Of a stretch of DNA of 64,000 bases, positions 7,079 to 17,118 are shown piece after piece. The notes below the pieces were generated by a model, which searched no databases, was not told the origin of the DNA, and saw nothing but the letters and a program-made list of their open reading frames with translations. Positions within the stretch are counted from its first letter, which is position 1, and every line of letters starts with the position of its first letter. This DNA is from an uncultured Prevotella sp. (lineage in GTDB: Bacteria; Bacteroidota; Bacteroidia; Bacteroidales; Bacteroidaceae): assembly GCF_946407605.1 (NCBI RefSeq), contig NZ_CAMJOS010000011.1, positions 1 to 64,000 of the forward strand, in the 5' to 3' direction. The position numbers were made by a program, and so were the translations under genes.

Positions 7079-8050
7079 ATGAAGAAAATCATCATAACAG
7101 CTGTATTGTCCATCATCAGCGCGACATCGATAGTAGCACAAGATGCATTGAAACCGACAGAAGGAAAAACGGGATGGCTATGGGAGATCAAAGGTAACGG
7201 CATAGCACAGACATGTTATCTGTTTGGTACCTGTCACGGAGGCGGACACAGTTTTTCGCATGAGGATGTGTTGGGCTTTAGCGGCGTGGATGAAGCATTG
7301 AAGAATGTGAAGACGGTATATTTCGAGACGGACCTGACGGTGTCGATGCGGTTGGCAGCCAAAGAGATGAGCATAGCACAGTATCTGGGATGCGACAGGG
7401 ATACGACAAAGGAGGACATGATGCCTGAAAGCGTGACCTACGAGAGTCTCTTCGACAGCGTGGCGCAGTATCAGGAGGTGCATCAGTTCCTGAGTCAGAA
7501 GATGGGCGCTGCGGCGTATTGGAAAAAGACGCCGTACTATTGGTTCAATCATCTTTCGGGATACAACCTGGCAAAGGGGTATTATGGCATTCAAGCGGTG
7601 GAGGGGGTGCTCGCCACGGAGGCCGTTAAGCGTGGCATAGAGATTGGGCAACTGGAAAGTACGGAGCAACACCAGAAATGGCTGGCACGCCCCAAAACAC
7701 AGCGACAGCGTCCTAACATCGAACTGAAGTTTCAAGCCACGATGCTTTACATGGGCATACATAATAATGATGACAAGGTTCCGGAGGCTATCAGAGAAAT
7801 AGCTGAGGGATATCTGAAGAATGATACGTGCGTCATTCATGACGTGCTGGAGAGGCAGGCAAAGGACGCCACAATAGGCAAAGCAGCGTTTCCTCTTGCT
7901 GCCATGAACAATGCATGGTGTCCCGTCATCGAGCAGAACATCGCCAAGGGTCCCTGCATGGTTGCCGTAGGTGCCCGTCACCTGCTGGGCAACGACGGAC
8001 TGATTGCCATGCTGCGCAGGAAGGGATATTCGGTGGAGCCGATACGATAA
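7079..8050 (+). CDS. TraB/GumN family protein (putative metalloprotease-like)
   Basis: A 323-residue protein with a Sec signal peptide (residues 1-20, ending SIVAQ). It has the family's landmark motifs: YLFGTCHGGG near 47-56 (the GTxH motif), FETDL near 82, GIQAVEGVLATEA and IGQLES in the middle, and a C-terminal VAVGARHLLG...GYSVEPI (second GxxH motif and terminal strand). The two glycine-histidine motifs probably form the active site of this erythromycin-esterase-like metallohydrolase fold; bacterial substrates are unknown. It should act in the periplasm or outside. It is transcribed alone from the promoter at 7043-7050. Confidence 0.85.
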   Translation: MKKIIITAVLSIISATSIVAQDALKPTEGKTGWLWEIKGNGIAQTCYLFGTCHGGGHSFSHEDVLGFSGVDEALKNVKTVYFETDLTVSMRLAAKEMSIAQYLGCDRDTTKEDMMPESVTYESLFDSVAQYQEVHQFLSQKMGAAAYWKKTPYYWFNHLSGYNLAKGYYGIQAVEGVLATEAVKRGIEIGQLESTEQHQKWLARPKTQRQRPNIELKFQATMLYMGIHNNDDKVPEAIREIAEGYLKNDTCVIHDVLERQAKDATIGKAAFPLAAMNNAWCPVIEQNIAKGPCMVAVGARHLLGNDGLIAMLRRKGYSVEPIR

Positions 8051-8117
8051 AGTGTTAAATAATATTTTAAATAGAGAAGAAAAGGCGGAAAAATGGTTTG
8101 TTGAAAAAATTTTTATG

Positions 8118-8125
8118 TAACTTTG
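8118..8125 (+). promoter_or_regulatory. Sigma-ABfr -7 element (TAACTTTG)
   Basis: TAACTTTGCGG lies 32 bases upstream of the start at 8157; a TTTG near 8097-8100 is the likely -33. Confidence 0.6.
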
Positions 8126-8156
8126 CGGTTAAAACCGCATTAATCATAAACTATAC

Positions 8157-9722
8157 ATGTTTAGAAAAGGACTTTTAACGGCTGTGATGGCAGTGGTTTG
8201 TGCGATGACGGCACAGGCTATTGACGAGTATCAGTATCACAGAGGCACGGCTGTGCTGAAAGGAAAAGTGACGAACAGAAATGCTGGCGAATGGACGACA
8301 GTACAGGTAAGGACGTTCAACCACTTCACAGACCATGAGACGGTGGTGAACATCCCCGTGAAGGAGGACGGCAGCTACGAGGCCACCCTCACCCTGCCCC
8401 ACTCGCAGGGCATCAGCGTGGACAACACGAGCTTTGTGTTTCTGGCCGTAGGCGACACGCTGGAGATGATGATAGACGCGTCGAAGCCGGACTTGGAGGG
8501 CGTGACCTTTGGCGGACACGGCAAGAGCACAAACATCAACCGCCTGTGGCCCGAGGTGGGAAAGCACTACTTCGGCAGCACCCAGCTGTATGCAGGAAAA
8601 CCGGAGAAAGACCAGATACCTGAATGGAAGAAAGGACTGGTGAAGATGATGGACACCATCATTGACGACATCAAGGCCGACAGGCTGCCCGTTCCCGCTG
8701 GCACTGGCAGCTTTGAGAAGGAGGTGCTGGGCGCCACAGCACTGTCGCAGCCGCTGATGGAGGTGATGCGCCTGAACTTTGACAACATGCTGAGGTTTGA
8801 CGCGACGGAATACTACGACTTCCTGGCTGACAGGGAAGAGTGGCTGCTGGACACGCCTGCCATGCTGTTTGCAATAGAATCGCCAGGACATCTGTACAGC
8901 TTCGTAACCCTCTGCATGATGGTTGACGTGAGCTGGTCGGCAAGCCGTCTGAGAATGGCCTACCGCATATCTGACTCGCAGGGGCTGAAGGATTATAACA
9001 ACCAATTCGTGCTGCCACGCAACTACGACGCCACCCTGCACAGACAGATGCTGGCCGAGCGCGAGGACACGCTGATGACCATTGCCGACTACTTCGACAT
9101 GACGACAAAGGCCACGCTGAAGCGTTTCGGACTGAAGAAGATGGACTTCATGCTGCAGATGGCACTCTGCCGATATGTGTACGACGAAGACCGTCTGGGA
9201 GAAAAGAGTCCTGACATCATGGCATCATACATAGCCGCCCTGATACCATACATACAGAACAGGACGGTGGCCAACGGCGTACTGGAGAACTACCGTGAGT
9301 TTGTGATCAAGAACGAGGGCAGGTTGGAAGAAGAGGCTTCGCTGTCGCCTGAGGGTGACGCCATCTTCGAACGTATCATAGCACCCTACAGGGGCAACGG
9401 CCTCTACGTGCACTTCTGGGGCATGAGCTGCGGACCGTGCAGGGTGATCATGCTGGACGAACGCGAAAAGGTGGAGGAGATGAAAGACAAGCCTGTACGC
9501 TTCCTCTATATTGCCGACGAGACGGACCGCCCCATAGAAATGGCGGAGCAGTGGATGAAGGAGAACGACATCAAGGGTGAGCACATCTTTGTGACCCACG
9601 AGGAATGGAAGCACCTGGCCACGAAGTTCCAGATCGCCGCCATACCCTTTGCCACAGCAATAGATAAGGACGGCAAGCTGACAAAGATGCAGGAGCTGGA
9701 CAAACTCCTATTCAGCGAATAA
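8157..9722 (+). CDS. Exported thioredoxin-fold (TlpA-like) protein
   Basis: A 521-residue protein with a signal peptide (MFRKGLLTAVMAVVCAMTAQA). Residues about 25-130 are a beta-rich region (AVLKGKVTNRNAGEWTTVQV) like the DUF4369-type or carboxypeptidase-regulatory-like start of Bacteroidota thioredoxins. The middle 270 residues are helical. The last 130 residues form a thioredoxin fold with the redox motif CGPC at 425-428 (LYVHFWGMSCGPCRV) and a cis-proline region (IAAIPFATAID). Its role is probably periplasmic thiol-disulfide exchange or cytochrome maturation-type reduction; the partner is unknown. Its 3' end overlaps a tiny convergent gene on the other strand by 11 bases. Confidence 0.8.
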   Translation: MFRKGLLTAVMAVVCAMTAQAIDEYQYHRGTAVLKGKVTNRNAGEWTTVQVRTFNHFTDHETVVNIPVKEDGSYEATLTLPHSQGISVDNTSFVFLAVGDTLEMMIDASKPDLEGVTFGGHGKSTNINRLWPEVGKHYFGSTQLYAGKPEKDQIPEWKKGLVKMMDTIIDDIKADRLPVPAGTGSFEKEVLGATALSQPLMEVMRLNFDNMLRFDATEYYDFLADREEWLLDTPAMLFAIESPGHLYSFVTLCMMVDVSWSASRLRMAYRISDSQGLKDYNNQFVLPRNYDATLHRQMLAEREDTLMTIADYFDMTTKATLKRFGLKKMDFMLQMALCRYVYDEDRLGEKSPDIMASYIAALIPYIQNRTVANGVLENYREFVIKNEGRLEEEASLSPEGDAIFERIIAPYRGNGLYVHFWGMSCGPCRVIMLDEREKVEEMKDKPVRFLYIADETDRPIEMAEQWMKENDIKGEHIFVTHEEWKHLATKFQIAAIPFATAIDKDGKLTKMQELDKLLFSE

Positions 9723-9879
9723 AATAGAAATAGGCAGCAGCCAGGGCGGCGAGCAGCACGAGGCAGACAATAGTCTTCACCATGAAGCTCGCCACCTTTT
9801 TAATAATATAAACAGCAAGGATGACGACGAGGAGCGCCGCCAGATAGAAGACCCAGCTGTCGATATTGGCATTCATCAT
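9712..9879 (-). CDS. Tiny two-helix membrane protein (55 aa)
   Basis: An ATG at 9877-9879 overlaps the TGA of the rluA-family gene (ATGA). The frame runs to a TGA at 9712-9714, giving MMNANIDSWVFYLAALLVVI, then LAVYIIKKVASFMVKT, then a second hydrophobic run (IVCLVLLAALAAAYFYFIR). Two transmembrane helices are joined by a short basic loop. The tight coupling and clean membrane topology support a real gene. It is convergent with the thioredoxin-fold gene and shares its last 11 bases. Function unknown. Confidence 0.65.
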   Translation of the reverse strand: MMNANIDSWVFYLAALLVVILAVYIIKKVASFMVKTIVCLVLLAALAAAYFYFIR

Positions 9880-10772
9880 TTGAAGAGTTGTTTGAAGGCG
9901 GTGGGTATGGGGGTCTCGAACTCCATAGCCTCGCCAGTGATGGGATGAGAGAAGCAGAGCAGCCAGGCATGCAGGCAGAGACGGTGGAGGGGGTCGTCGC
10001 CATTGCCGTATTTCGTATCGCCACAGACGGGATGTCCCATATCGGCTGAGTGCACGCGAATCTGATTCTTACGGCCAGTCTCGAGCTTATACTCCACGAG
10101 GGAGTGCTCGGTGGTGCGGTCGAGGACATGGAAATGGGTGATGGCCAGCTTGCCGCCATTATCTACAGGCGAGGAATAGGTGACGTAGGCCTTGTTGTCC
10201 TTGAGCCAATTCTGGATGGTGCCCTCGTCCTGTTCCATCTCGCCGCTGACCACAGCCACATAGCGGCGGTCGTAGACAATCTGATGCCAGTTGTGCTCCA
10301 GGATCTGCTCGGTGTCGATATCCTTGGCATAGACCATGAGGCCGCTGGTGTCGCGGTCCAGACGGTGCACCACGTGGGCAGTACATTTCTGGCGGGTCTT
10401 CTTGAAATAGTCGTCGAGCACGCTCTTCACATTAAGCGACGAGTGTCCTGCAGCCATCGAGAGGATGCCGATGTTCTTCTCGATAACGATGAGCCAGCGG
10501 TCTTCATAGACAATCTTCACGTAGCGACTCTTGAACGAGCGCTGGTTGCGCTTGGTCTTGCTCACGGCCACCTTCATGCCAGGCTGCAGCAGGAAGTCGA
10601 ACTGGCTGACGGTCTTGCCATCAACCTTAATGCCACGACCCTGCAGGGTGTCCTTGACCTTGTTGCGGCTCATGCTGAGATGGGCCAGCAGCCACTCCAG
10701 CAGCGGCGCCTGTTCCTCGACGGTGAAGTGATCGTAGTCGCCTTCACGGTTGTATCCTGTGTTCATTCTCAT
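9876..10772 (-). CDS. RluA-family rRNA/tRNA pseudouridine synthase
   Basis: A 298-residue enzyme that isomerises uridine to pseudouridine in structured RNA. Residues about 20-70 form an S4-like RNA-binding domain (LEWLLAHLSMSRNKVKDTL, PGMKVAV). The catalytic motif HRLDRDTSG at 136-144 carries the active Asp139; later motifs include GRKNQIRVH and the terminal ITGEAMEFETPIP. The gene overlaps the upstream phosphopantetheinyl transferase and the downstream membrane ORF by 4 bases on each side, so the three form a coupled operon. Whether it acts like RluD or RluC cannot be told from sequence alone. Confidence 0.9.
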   Translation of the reverse strand: MRMNTGYNREGDYDHFTVEEQAPLLEWLLAHLSMSRNKVKDTLQGRGIKVDGKTVSQFDFLLQPGMKVAVSKTKRNQRSFKSRYVKIVYEDRWLIVIEKNIGILSMAAGHSSLNVKSVLDDYFKKTRQKCTAHVVHRLDRDTSGLMVYAKDIDTEQILEHNWHQIVYDRRYVAVVSGEMEQDEGTIQNWLKDNKAYVTYSSPVDNGGKLAITHFHVLDRTTEHSLVEYKLETGRKNQIRVHSADMGHPVCGDTKYGNGDDPLHRLCLHAWLLCFSHPITGEAMEFETPIPTAFKQLFK

Positions 10773-11332
10773 AGTTCACAAACGGTATAAATATAGTTCT
10801 TCTGTAATACTTCGGTGGTGGTGAAACGATAACGGTCGGCAACGCTGAGCACCTGCTTCATCTGGTCGTTGATGCCATCGCCAGTAAGTTTCAAGAGGCT
10901 CTCCTTCATGGTCCACAGACGCACAAACTCCACCTCAGGATTGGCGGCCTGCTGAATCTGCTGCAACTCGGCATCGCTCATGGCATAACGGGCCACGCTG
11001 TCGCGATAGCGCCCCACGCTCTCGACATCGATGCCGATGGGCTGGCGACTGAGCACGCAGACGGCTGCCTCCTTGCAATGGCTCAGGCTGAAATGCAACT
11101 CTGGATGACCCACGATAAAGGGCTTGCCGTGAGGGCCGTAGTCGAACACGGGATTGGCAGCGATGCCCTCCTGCTCGAGCAATGCCTGCTTCAACAGCAG
11201 GTAGGCAGCCACGCAGAGACGCTGTCCTTGTTCGAACTTATACTTCAAGGCCTGCTGGCGACGCTGGGGGCTGATGGCGTCGAGGGCCTGCTGGAGGTCG
11301 AACTTGCCTATTTCGTCGTTAATATACACCAT
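10769..11332 (-). CDS. 4'-phosphopantetheinyl transferase (Sfp type)
   Basis: A 187-residue enzyme that moves phosphopantetheine from CoA to a carrier-protein serine, making active acyl or peptidyl carrier proteins. The family motifs are clear: FSLSHCKEAAVCVLS at 81-95, PIGIDVE at 98-104 with the Mg-binding Asp and Glu, and WTMKESLLKLTGDGI at 140-154. At 187 residues it is short for Sfp proteins (usually 210-240). It is first in an operon with the RluA-family gene. The promoter at 11340-11347 leaves only about 5 bases of leader, so the mRNA is nearly leaderless. Confidence 0.85.
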   Translation of the reverse strand: MVYINDEIGKFDLQQALDAISPQRRQQALKYKFEQGQRLCVAAYLLLKQALLEQEGIAANPVFDYGPHGKPFIVGHPELHFSLSHCKEAAVCVLSRQPIGIDVESVGRYRDSVARYAMSDAELQQIQQAANPEVEFVRLWTMKESLLKLTGDGINDQMKQVLSVADRYRFTTTEVLQKNYIYTVCEL

Positions 11333-11339
11333 GAGGGTG

Positions 11340-11347
11340 CAAAATTA
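11340..11347 (-). promoter_or_regulatory. Sigma-ABfr -7 element (TAATTTTG), minus strand
   Basis: TAATTTTGCACC on the minus strand sits 8 bases before the transferase ATG at 11332. It is back to back with the CotH promoter at 11357-11387, so both promoters share the same T/A-rich spacer. Confidence 0.65.
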
Positions 11348-11356
11348 CTATTTTTT

Positions 11357-11387
11357 TTTGTAAAATGAAAAAATATTCGTACTTTTG
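11357..11387 (+). promoter_or_regulatory. Full sigma-ABfr promoter for the CotH-type gene
   Basis: TTTG (11357-11360) and TACTTTTG (11380-11387) are 19 bases apart. An in-frame ATG at 11365 lies inside the promoter, so the coding start must be the ATG at 11407. Confidence 0.75.
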
Positions 11388-11406
11388 CAGCGAAATAACT
11401 AAAGCA

Positions 11407-13509
11407 ATGAAGAAAATATCCATCATACTCGTGGCTTTCTGGCTGATGAGCGTGCAGCAGGTGCTGGCGCAATATACCCGTATGACCAATCTGCCAACCA
11501 TATATATCGAGACCTTCGACGGCTGGGGTATATGGAGCAAGGAGGACTATAAGCTGTGCAGGATGTACTACGTGGACGAGAACGACCTGGTGACAGCCTA
11601 CGACTCGGTATCGATTCGCGGACGAGGCAACTCGACGTGGAACATGTCGAAGAAACCCTATAAGATAAAGTTCAACCAAAAGGAGAAGTTCCTGGGCAAG
11701 GGCTATGCGAAAGCCAAGAAATGGACGCTGCTGGCCAATGCGGGCGACAAGACGATGATGCGCAACGCCATCACATCGCTGATGGGCGAGTTTACCACGC
11801 TGAAGTTCAACCCTGCCGCCAAGTTCGTGGACCTCTATCTGAACTACGAGTATCTGGGCACCTATCAGATTAGCGACCAGGTGGACGTGAGACCTCATCG
11901 TGTAAACATCACCGAGCAGCCCTACCCCATCACCGACGATACCGACATCAGCGGCGGATACCTGCTGGAGGTGGACGGATTCAGGGACGGCAACTGCTTC
12001 ACTTCGAGCACCTTCAGCGCCCCTGTACGCATTCACTATCCTGAGGACGACGAGATAGACAGCAAGCAGACGGCCTATATACGCAGCTTCATCAACAACA
12101 AATTCGAGAAGGCACTCATCAGCGCCAACTTCGACGACCCAGAGGTGGGCTACAAGGCTTACGTGGACACCACATCGCTGCTGGACTGGTATCTATGCAC
12201 AGAGATAAGCGCCAATATCGACGGATTCTACAGCACCTATTTCTATAAGGAGCAGGGCAACGACCACCTGTTCTGGGGACCGCTGTGGGACTATGACATT
12301 GCCTATAACAACGACTACCGCGTGCAGAACGACATGGGCCACAGCAGTTCGGTGAACAAGCTGATGGTGGATATTGCCTACACTGGCTCGAAGGCGTGGG
12401 TCATCCGCATGTGGAAAGACGACTGGTTTAAGAAGGCGGTATACAGACGATACCAGGAACTGCTGAACCAAGGTCTGGTGGACTATATGCACGCCAAGGT
12501 GGACAGCCTGAGCGAGCTGCTGCAGCAGTCGCAGGAACTGAACTACGAGAAATGGGGCATCAACCGCAGGATGTATCACGAGGTGGTACTCTACTCTTCC
12601 TACGACCAGTATGTCAGCGACCTGAAGCAGTTTATCACAGAACATTGCCAATACCTGACAGAGGCCTTCTTCAACAGGCTGCCTGATGAACCTATACCGC
12701 CCTTTGCACCTGAGAACTTCTACTACCACATAGTGAACGCCAAGACGCAGAAGGCTGCCGACCTGGACGGCGACCTCGTGGTGCAAATGGTCAACAACAA
12801 CGAAAAGGAGGGTCAGGACTGGGAGATACAAGCCATTGGCAGTCACTTCCGACTGCTGAACAGACTGACAGGCAAGGCGCTGAACGACCCCACAGAGGGT
12901 GAGGTTGGGCCTACCACCAATGTTGGCACGCAGCTGAACACCGTGGAGCCTGACGAGCACAGCGAGAGTCAGCAGTGGGACATCATTGCTCAGGGCAACG
13001 AGGGACACTTTAACCTGCTGAACGTCTATACACAGCATATCGTGAACCTGAACGGCGGCAGCAGCAACGACTATACCGCCCTGCTGAGCTATACCAACGA
13101 CGAGAAGAATGCTACCAGCACCAACCGTCTGTGGTACCTCATCAAGAACGGCGAGCTGCCAGAGCCCGTTGACACCATACCCAACGATACCATCCCCAAC
13201 GACACGATTCCTGTGGATACCATTCCCACAGACACAATTCCCAACGATACGATACCTGACGGCATAGAGCACTTCATGGAGCCCGCAGACTATGCGCTGG
13301 CCTACAACCCACAGACCAAGACGCTGCACTTCGGATCGGCAACACCTGAACTGCTGACATTCCCTGTGCGCATCTTCAACACCTCAGGCAGACTGGTGGG
13401 CATGTTCCGTGCTGATGAGCAATACTCGATGGAGACTTGTCCAAAGGGTGTATATATCGCCACATGGAACGTGGGAGGCAGGACGCGTAGCGTCAAATTC
13501 AAACGGTAA
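11407..13509 (+). CDS. CotH kinase-family secreted protein with T9SS-like C-terminus
   Basis: About 700 residues from the ATG at 11407, with a signal peptide (MKKISIILVAFWLMSVQQVLA). The CotH kinase region (about 50-420) shows IRGRGNSTWNMSKKPYKIKF, TLLANAGDKTMMRNAI, YLNYEYLGTYQISDQVDVR and WDYDIAYNND; CotH is an atypical Ser/Thr kinase of the Fam20C-like fold. Residues about 440-578 resemble a ricin-type beta-trefoil (three W-containing repeats, DWEIQAIGSHFRLLNRLTGK). A linker of DTIP-x-pentapeptides follows (about 590-618). The last 60 residues (FPVRIFNTSGRLVGMF, CPKGVYIATW, SVKFKR) look like a type A T9SS sorting domain, so it is probably cell-surface or secreted. Confidence 0.85.
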   Translation: MKKISIILVAFWLMSVQQVLAQYTRMTNLPTIYIETFDGWGIWSKEDYKLCRMYYVDENDLVTAYDSVSIRGRGNSTWNMSKKPYKIKFNQKEKFLGKGYAKAKKWTLLANAGDKTMMRNAITSLMGEFTTLKFNPAAKFVDLYLNYEYLGTYQISDQVDVRPHRVNITEQPYPITDDTDISGGYLLEVDGFRDGNCFTSSTFSAPVRIHYPEDDEIDSKQTAYIRSFINNKFEKALISANFDDPEVGYKAYVDTTSLLDWYLCTEISANIDGFYSTYFYKEQGNDHLFWGPLWDYDIAYNNDYRVQNDMGHSSSVNKLMVDIAYTGSKAWVIRMWKDDWFKKAVYRRYQELLNQGLVDYMHAKVDSLSELLQQSQELNYEKWGINRRMYHEVVLYSSYDQYVSDLKQFITEHCQYLTEAFFNRLPDEPIPPFAPENFYYHIVNAKTQKAADLDGDLVVQMVNNNEKEGQDWEIQAIGSHFRLLNRLTGKALNDPTEGEVGPTTNVGTQLNTVEPDEHSESQQWDIIAQGNEGHFNLLNVYTQHIVNLNGGSSNDYTALLSYTNDEKNATSTNRLWYLIKNGELPEPVDTIPNDTIPNDTIPVDTIPTDTIPNDTIPDGIEHFMEPADYALAYNPQTKTLHFGSATPELLTFPVRIFNTSGRLVGMFRADEQYSMETCPKGVYIATWNVGGRTRSVKFKR

Positions 13510-13530
13510 AACAAATAAAACTCTCGCCCA

Positions 13531-13562
13531 TTTGTTTATATCGCAAAAAATTCGTAACTTTG
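13531..13562 (+). promoter_or_regulatory. Full sigma-ABfr promoter for the ABC-F gene
   Basis: TTTG (13531-13534) and TAACTTTG (13555-13562) are 20 bases apart, 35 bases before the start at 13597. Confidence 0.75.
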
Positions 13563-13572
13563 CACCCGCTAA

Positions 13573-15210
<1,638 letters not shown>

Positions 15211-15230
15211 AATGAAGAATGATTACACTG

Positions 15231-15246
15231 TGGCACAATATTTGCA
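15231..15246 (+). promoter_or_regulatory. Consensus sigma-54 (RpoN) promoter before grpE
   Basis: TGGCAC (15231-15236), AATAT, TTGCA (15242-15246): an exact match to the -24/-12 sigma-54 consensus with the required 10 bases between the GG and GC pairs. It lies 34 bases before the grpE start. No TAnnTTTG box is seen in the 69-base intergenic region, so grpE-dnaJ may depend on RpoN and an enhancer-binding activator. Confidence 0.7.
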
Positions 15247-15279
15247 TCTATCACTGCAGTACTTTAAAACCACGTAATT

Positions 15280-15876
15280 ATGACAGAAAAAGATATCAAG
15301 ATTGAAGACGAAGAGACCCTGAACGAGGAAAACGCTCAGGAGACTGACAATACGGCAGATACTGAGGATGTAAAAAATCCTGAGGAAGAAGCCAGTAGTT
15401 CGGAGGAGTCAGCAGAAGCCGACATCGACCCGCTGGAGGCTGCCAAGGCTGAGATTGAGTCGCTGAAGACGCAGATGCTCTATAAGAACGCCGAGTTCGA
15501 CAACTACCGCAAGCGTACGCTGAAAGAGCGTGCCGAGCTGATTCTGAACGGTGGCGAGAAGACCATCACCGCCCTGCTGCCCGTCATCGACGATATGGAG
15601 CGTGCCATTGCCAACGGCGAGAAGACTGACGATCCGCAGGTGCTGCGCGAGGGCATGCAGCTCATCTATCAGAAGCTGATGAAGGCACTCGAAGCACAGG
15701 GTGTCAGCAAGATCGAGACTGACAATACCGACTTCGACACCAGCTTGCATGAAGCCGTAGCACTGGTGCCTGGTATGGGTGACGATAAGAAAGGCAAGGT
15801 CATTGACTGCATGGCTCCTGGCTATAAGTTGAACGACAAAGTAATTCGCTACGCCAAAGTAGCTGTAGGACAATAA
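15280..15876 (+). CDS. grpE: Nucleotide exchange factor GrpE
   Basis: A 198-residue cytosolic protein that releases ADP from DnaK. The first 50 residues are acidic and disordered (EETLNEENAQETDNTADTE). A long coiled coil follows (EAAKAEIESLKTQMLYKN), then the family motif EFDNYRKRTLKERAEL near 72-87, and the beta-wing domain (DFDTSLHEAVALVPG, KGKVIDCMAPGYKLNDKVI, RYAKVAVGQ). It is followed by dnaJ 41 bases on, so the two co-chaperones are co-transcribed; dnaK is not in the window. Confidence 0.95.
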   Translation: MTEKDIKIEDEETLNEENAQETDNTADTEDVKNPEEEASSSEESAEADIDPLEAAKAEIESLKTQMLYKNAEFDNYRKRTLKERAELILNGGEKTITALLPVIDDMERAIANGEKTDDPQVLREGMQLIYQKLMKALEAQGVSKIETDNTDFDTSLHEAVALVPGMGDDKKGKVIDCMAPGYKLNDKVIRYAKVAVGQ

Positions 15877-15916
15877 AAGTGAAAGTTGAGAATTGAAAGT
15901 TGAAAGTTGACAATTA
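15877..15916 (+). repeat. Post-stop GAAAGTTGA repeat
   Basis: Starting at the base after the grpE TAA, units related to GAAAGTTGA recur (AAGTGAAAGTTGAGAATTG, then AAAGTTGAAAGTTGACAATT). The same words occur in frame inside the flavoprotein gene at 61641-61676. Confidence 0.75.
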
Positions 15917-15917
15917 A

Positions 15918-17081
15918 ATGGCACAACAGAAACGAGACTACTACGAGGTACTGGGACTAACTAAGACGGCCTCGGAAGATGACATCAAGAAGGCATACAG
16001 AAAGATTGCCATCAAATATCACCCTGACAGAAACCCTGGCGACAAAGAGGCTGAGGAGAAATTCAAGGAGGCCGCAGAGGCCTATAACGTGCTGCACGAC
16101 CCACAGAAGCGTCAGCAGTACGACCAGTTTGGATTTGCAGGACCTACAGGCGGCGGATTCGGAGGCTTTGACGGCTTTGGTGCCCAGATGAACATGGACG
16201 ACATCTTCTCGATGTTCGGCGATATCTTTGGAGGACACGGCTTTGGAGGCTTCGGAGGTGGTCGTTCATCACGTCCACAGCAACACAGAGGCAGTGACCT
16301 GAGACTGAAGGTGCGCCTCACCCTGCAAGAGATTAACACGGGTGTCACCAAGAAGTTCAAGGTGCGCAAGGATATTGCCTGCAGCCATTGTCACGGCACA
16401 GGTGCCGAGGATGGTAGCGGTCGCGAGAGTTGTCCTACGTGTCACGGCTCTGGTGTTATCACCCACACCACACAGAGCATCTTCGGCATGATGCAGACGC
16501 AGGGCGTATGTCCCACCTGTCATGGCGAAGGTCAGATTATCAAGAACAAATGTCACGAATGTGGCGGCACTGGCGTCACAAAAGGCGAGGAGGTTGTGGA
16601 AATCAACATCCCTGCTGGTGTGGCAGAAGGTATGGTAGTCAACGTACCTGGCAAAGGTAACGCAGGACATCATGGCGGCATAGCAGGAGACATTCAGGTT
16701 TATATCGAGGAGGAAGAGAACAATACCTTCGTTCGTGACGGTAACGACCTGATATACAATCTCTTGTTAGACTTCCCTACAGCAGCACTTGGAGGCGAGG
16801 TAGACATTCCCACTATCGACGGAAGGACGCTGAAGGTGAAGATTGACAGCGGCACACAACCTGGAAAGACGATGCGTCTGAGGGGCAAGGGCCTGCCCGC
16901 AGTACAGGGTTACGGCAGTGGTCATGGCGACCTGGTGGTGAACATCAGCGTGTATGTGCCCAAGACACTGTCGAGCGAAGAGAAGAAAGCCATCGAGGCC
17001 TTCAAGGACAGCGACAACTTCAAAGGCGACAAGCTGACAAAGGACAGCATCTTCCAGCGTTTTAAGAACTACTTCAGTTAA
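15918..17081 (+). CDS. dnaJ: Molecular chaperone DnaJ
   Basis: A 387-residue Hsp40 that delivers clients to DnaK and stimulates its ATPase. The J domain (1-70) has the YHPDRNPG motif with HPD. A Gly/Phe region follows ([26 protein letters not shown]). The zinc domain has four CxxCxGxG units: [24 protein letters not shown] and CHECGGTG. The C-terminal client-binding domain is complete ([27 protein letters not shown]). It is the second gene of the grpE-dnaJ operon. Confidence 0.97.
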   Translation: MAQQKRDYYEVLGLTKTASEDDIKKAYRKIAIKYHPDRNPGDKEAEEKFKEAAEAYNVLHDPQKRQQYDQFGFAGPTGGGFGGFDGFGAQMNMDDIFSMFGDIFGGHGFGGFGGGRSSRPQQHRGSDLRLKVRLTLQEINTGVTKKFKVRKDIACSHCHGTGAEDGSGRESCPTCHGSGVITHTTQSIFGMMQTQGVCPTCHGEGQIIKNKCHECGGTGVTKGEEVVEINIPAGVAEGMVVNVPGKGNAGHHGGIAGDIQVYIEEEENNTFVRDGNDLIYNLLLDFPTAALGGEVDIPTIDGRTLKVKIDSGTQPGKTMRLRGKGLPAVQGYGSGHGDLVVNISVYVPKTLSSEEKKAIEAFKDSDNFKGDKLTKDSIFQRFKNYFS

Positions 17082-17118
17082 TTAAGACTGAGAGGCGAGA
17101 ACTTACAATAAAGGGGTT

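Noticed and set aside
12193..13329. 378-codon frame antisense to the CotH gene
   Set aside because: Val/Gln/His-rich antisense shadow; the sense strand has a signal peptide, kinase motifs and a promoter.
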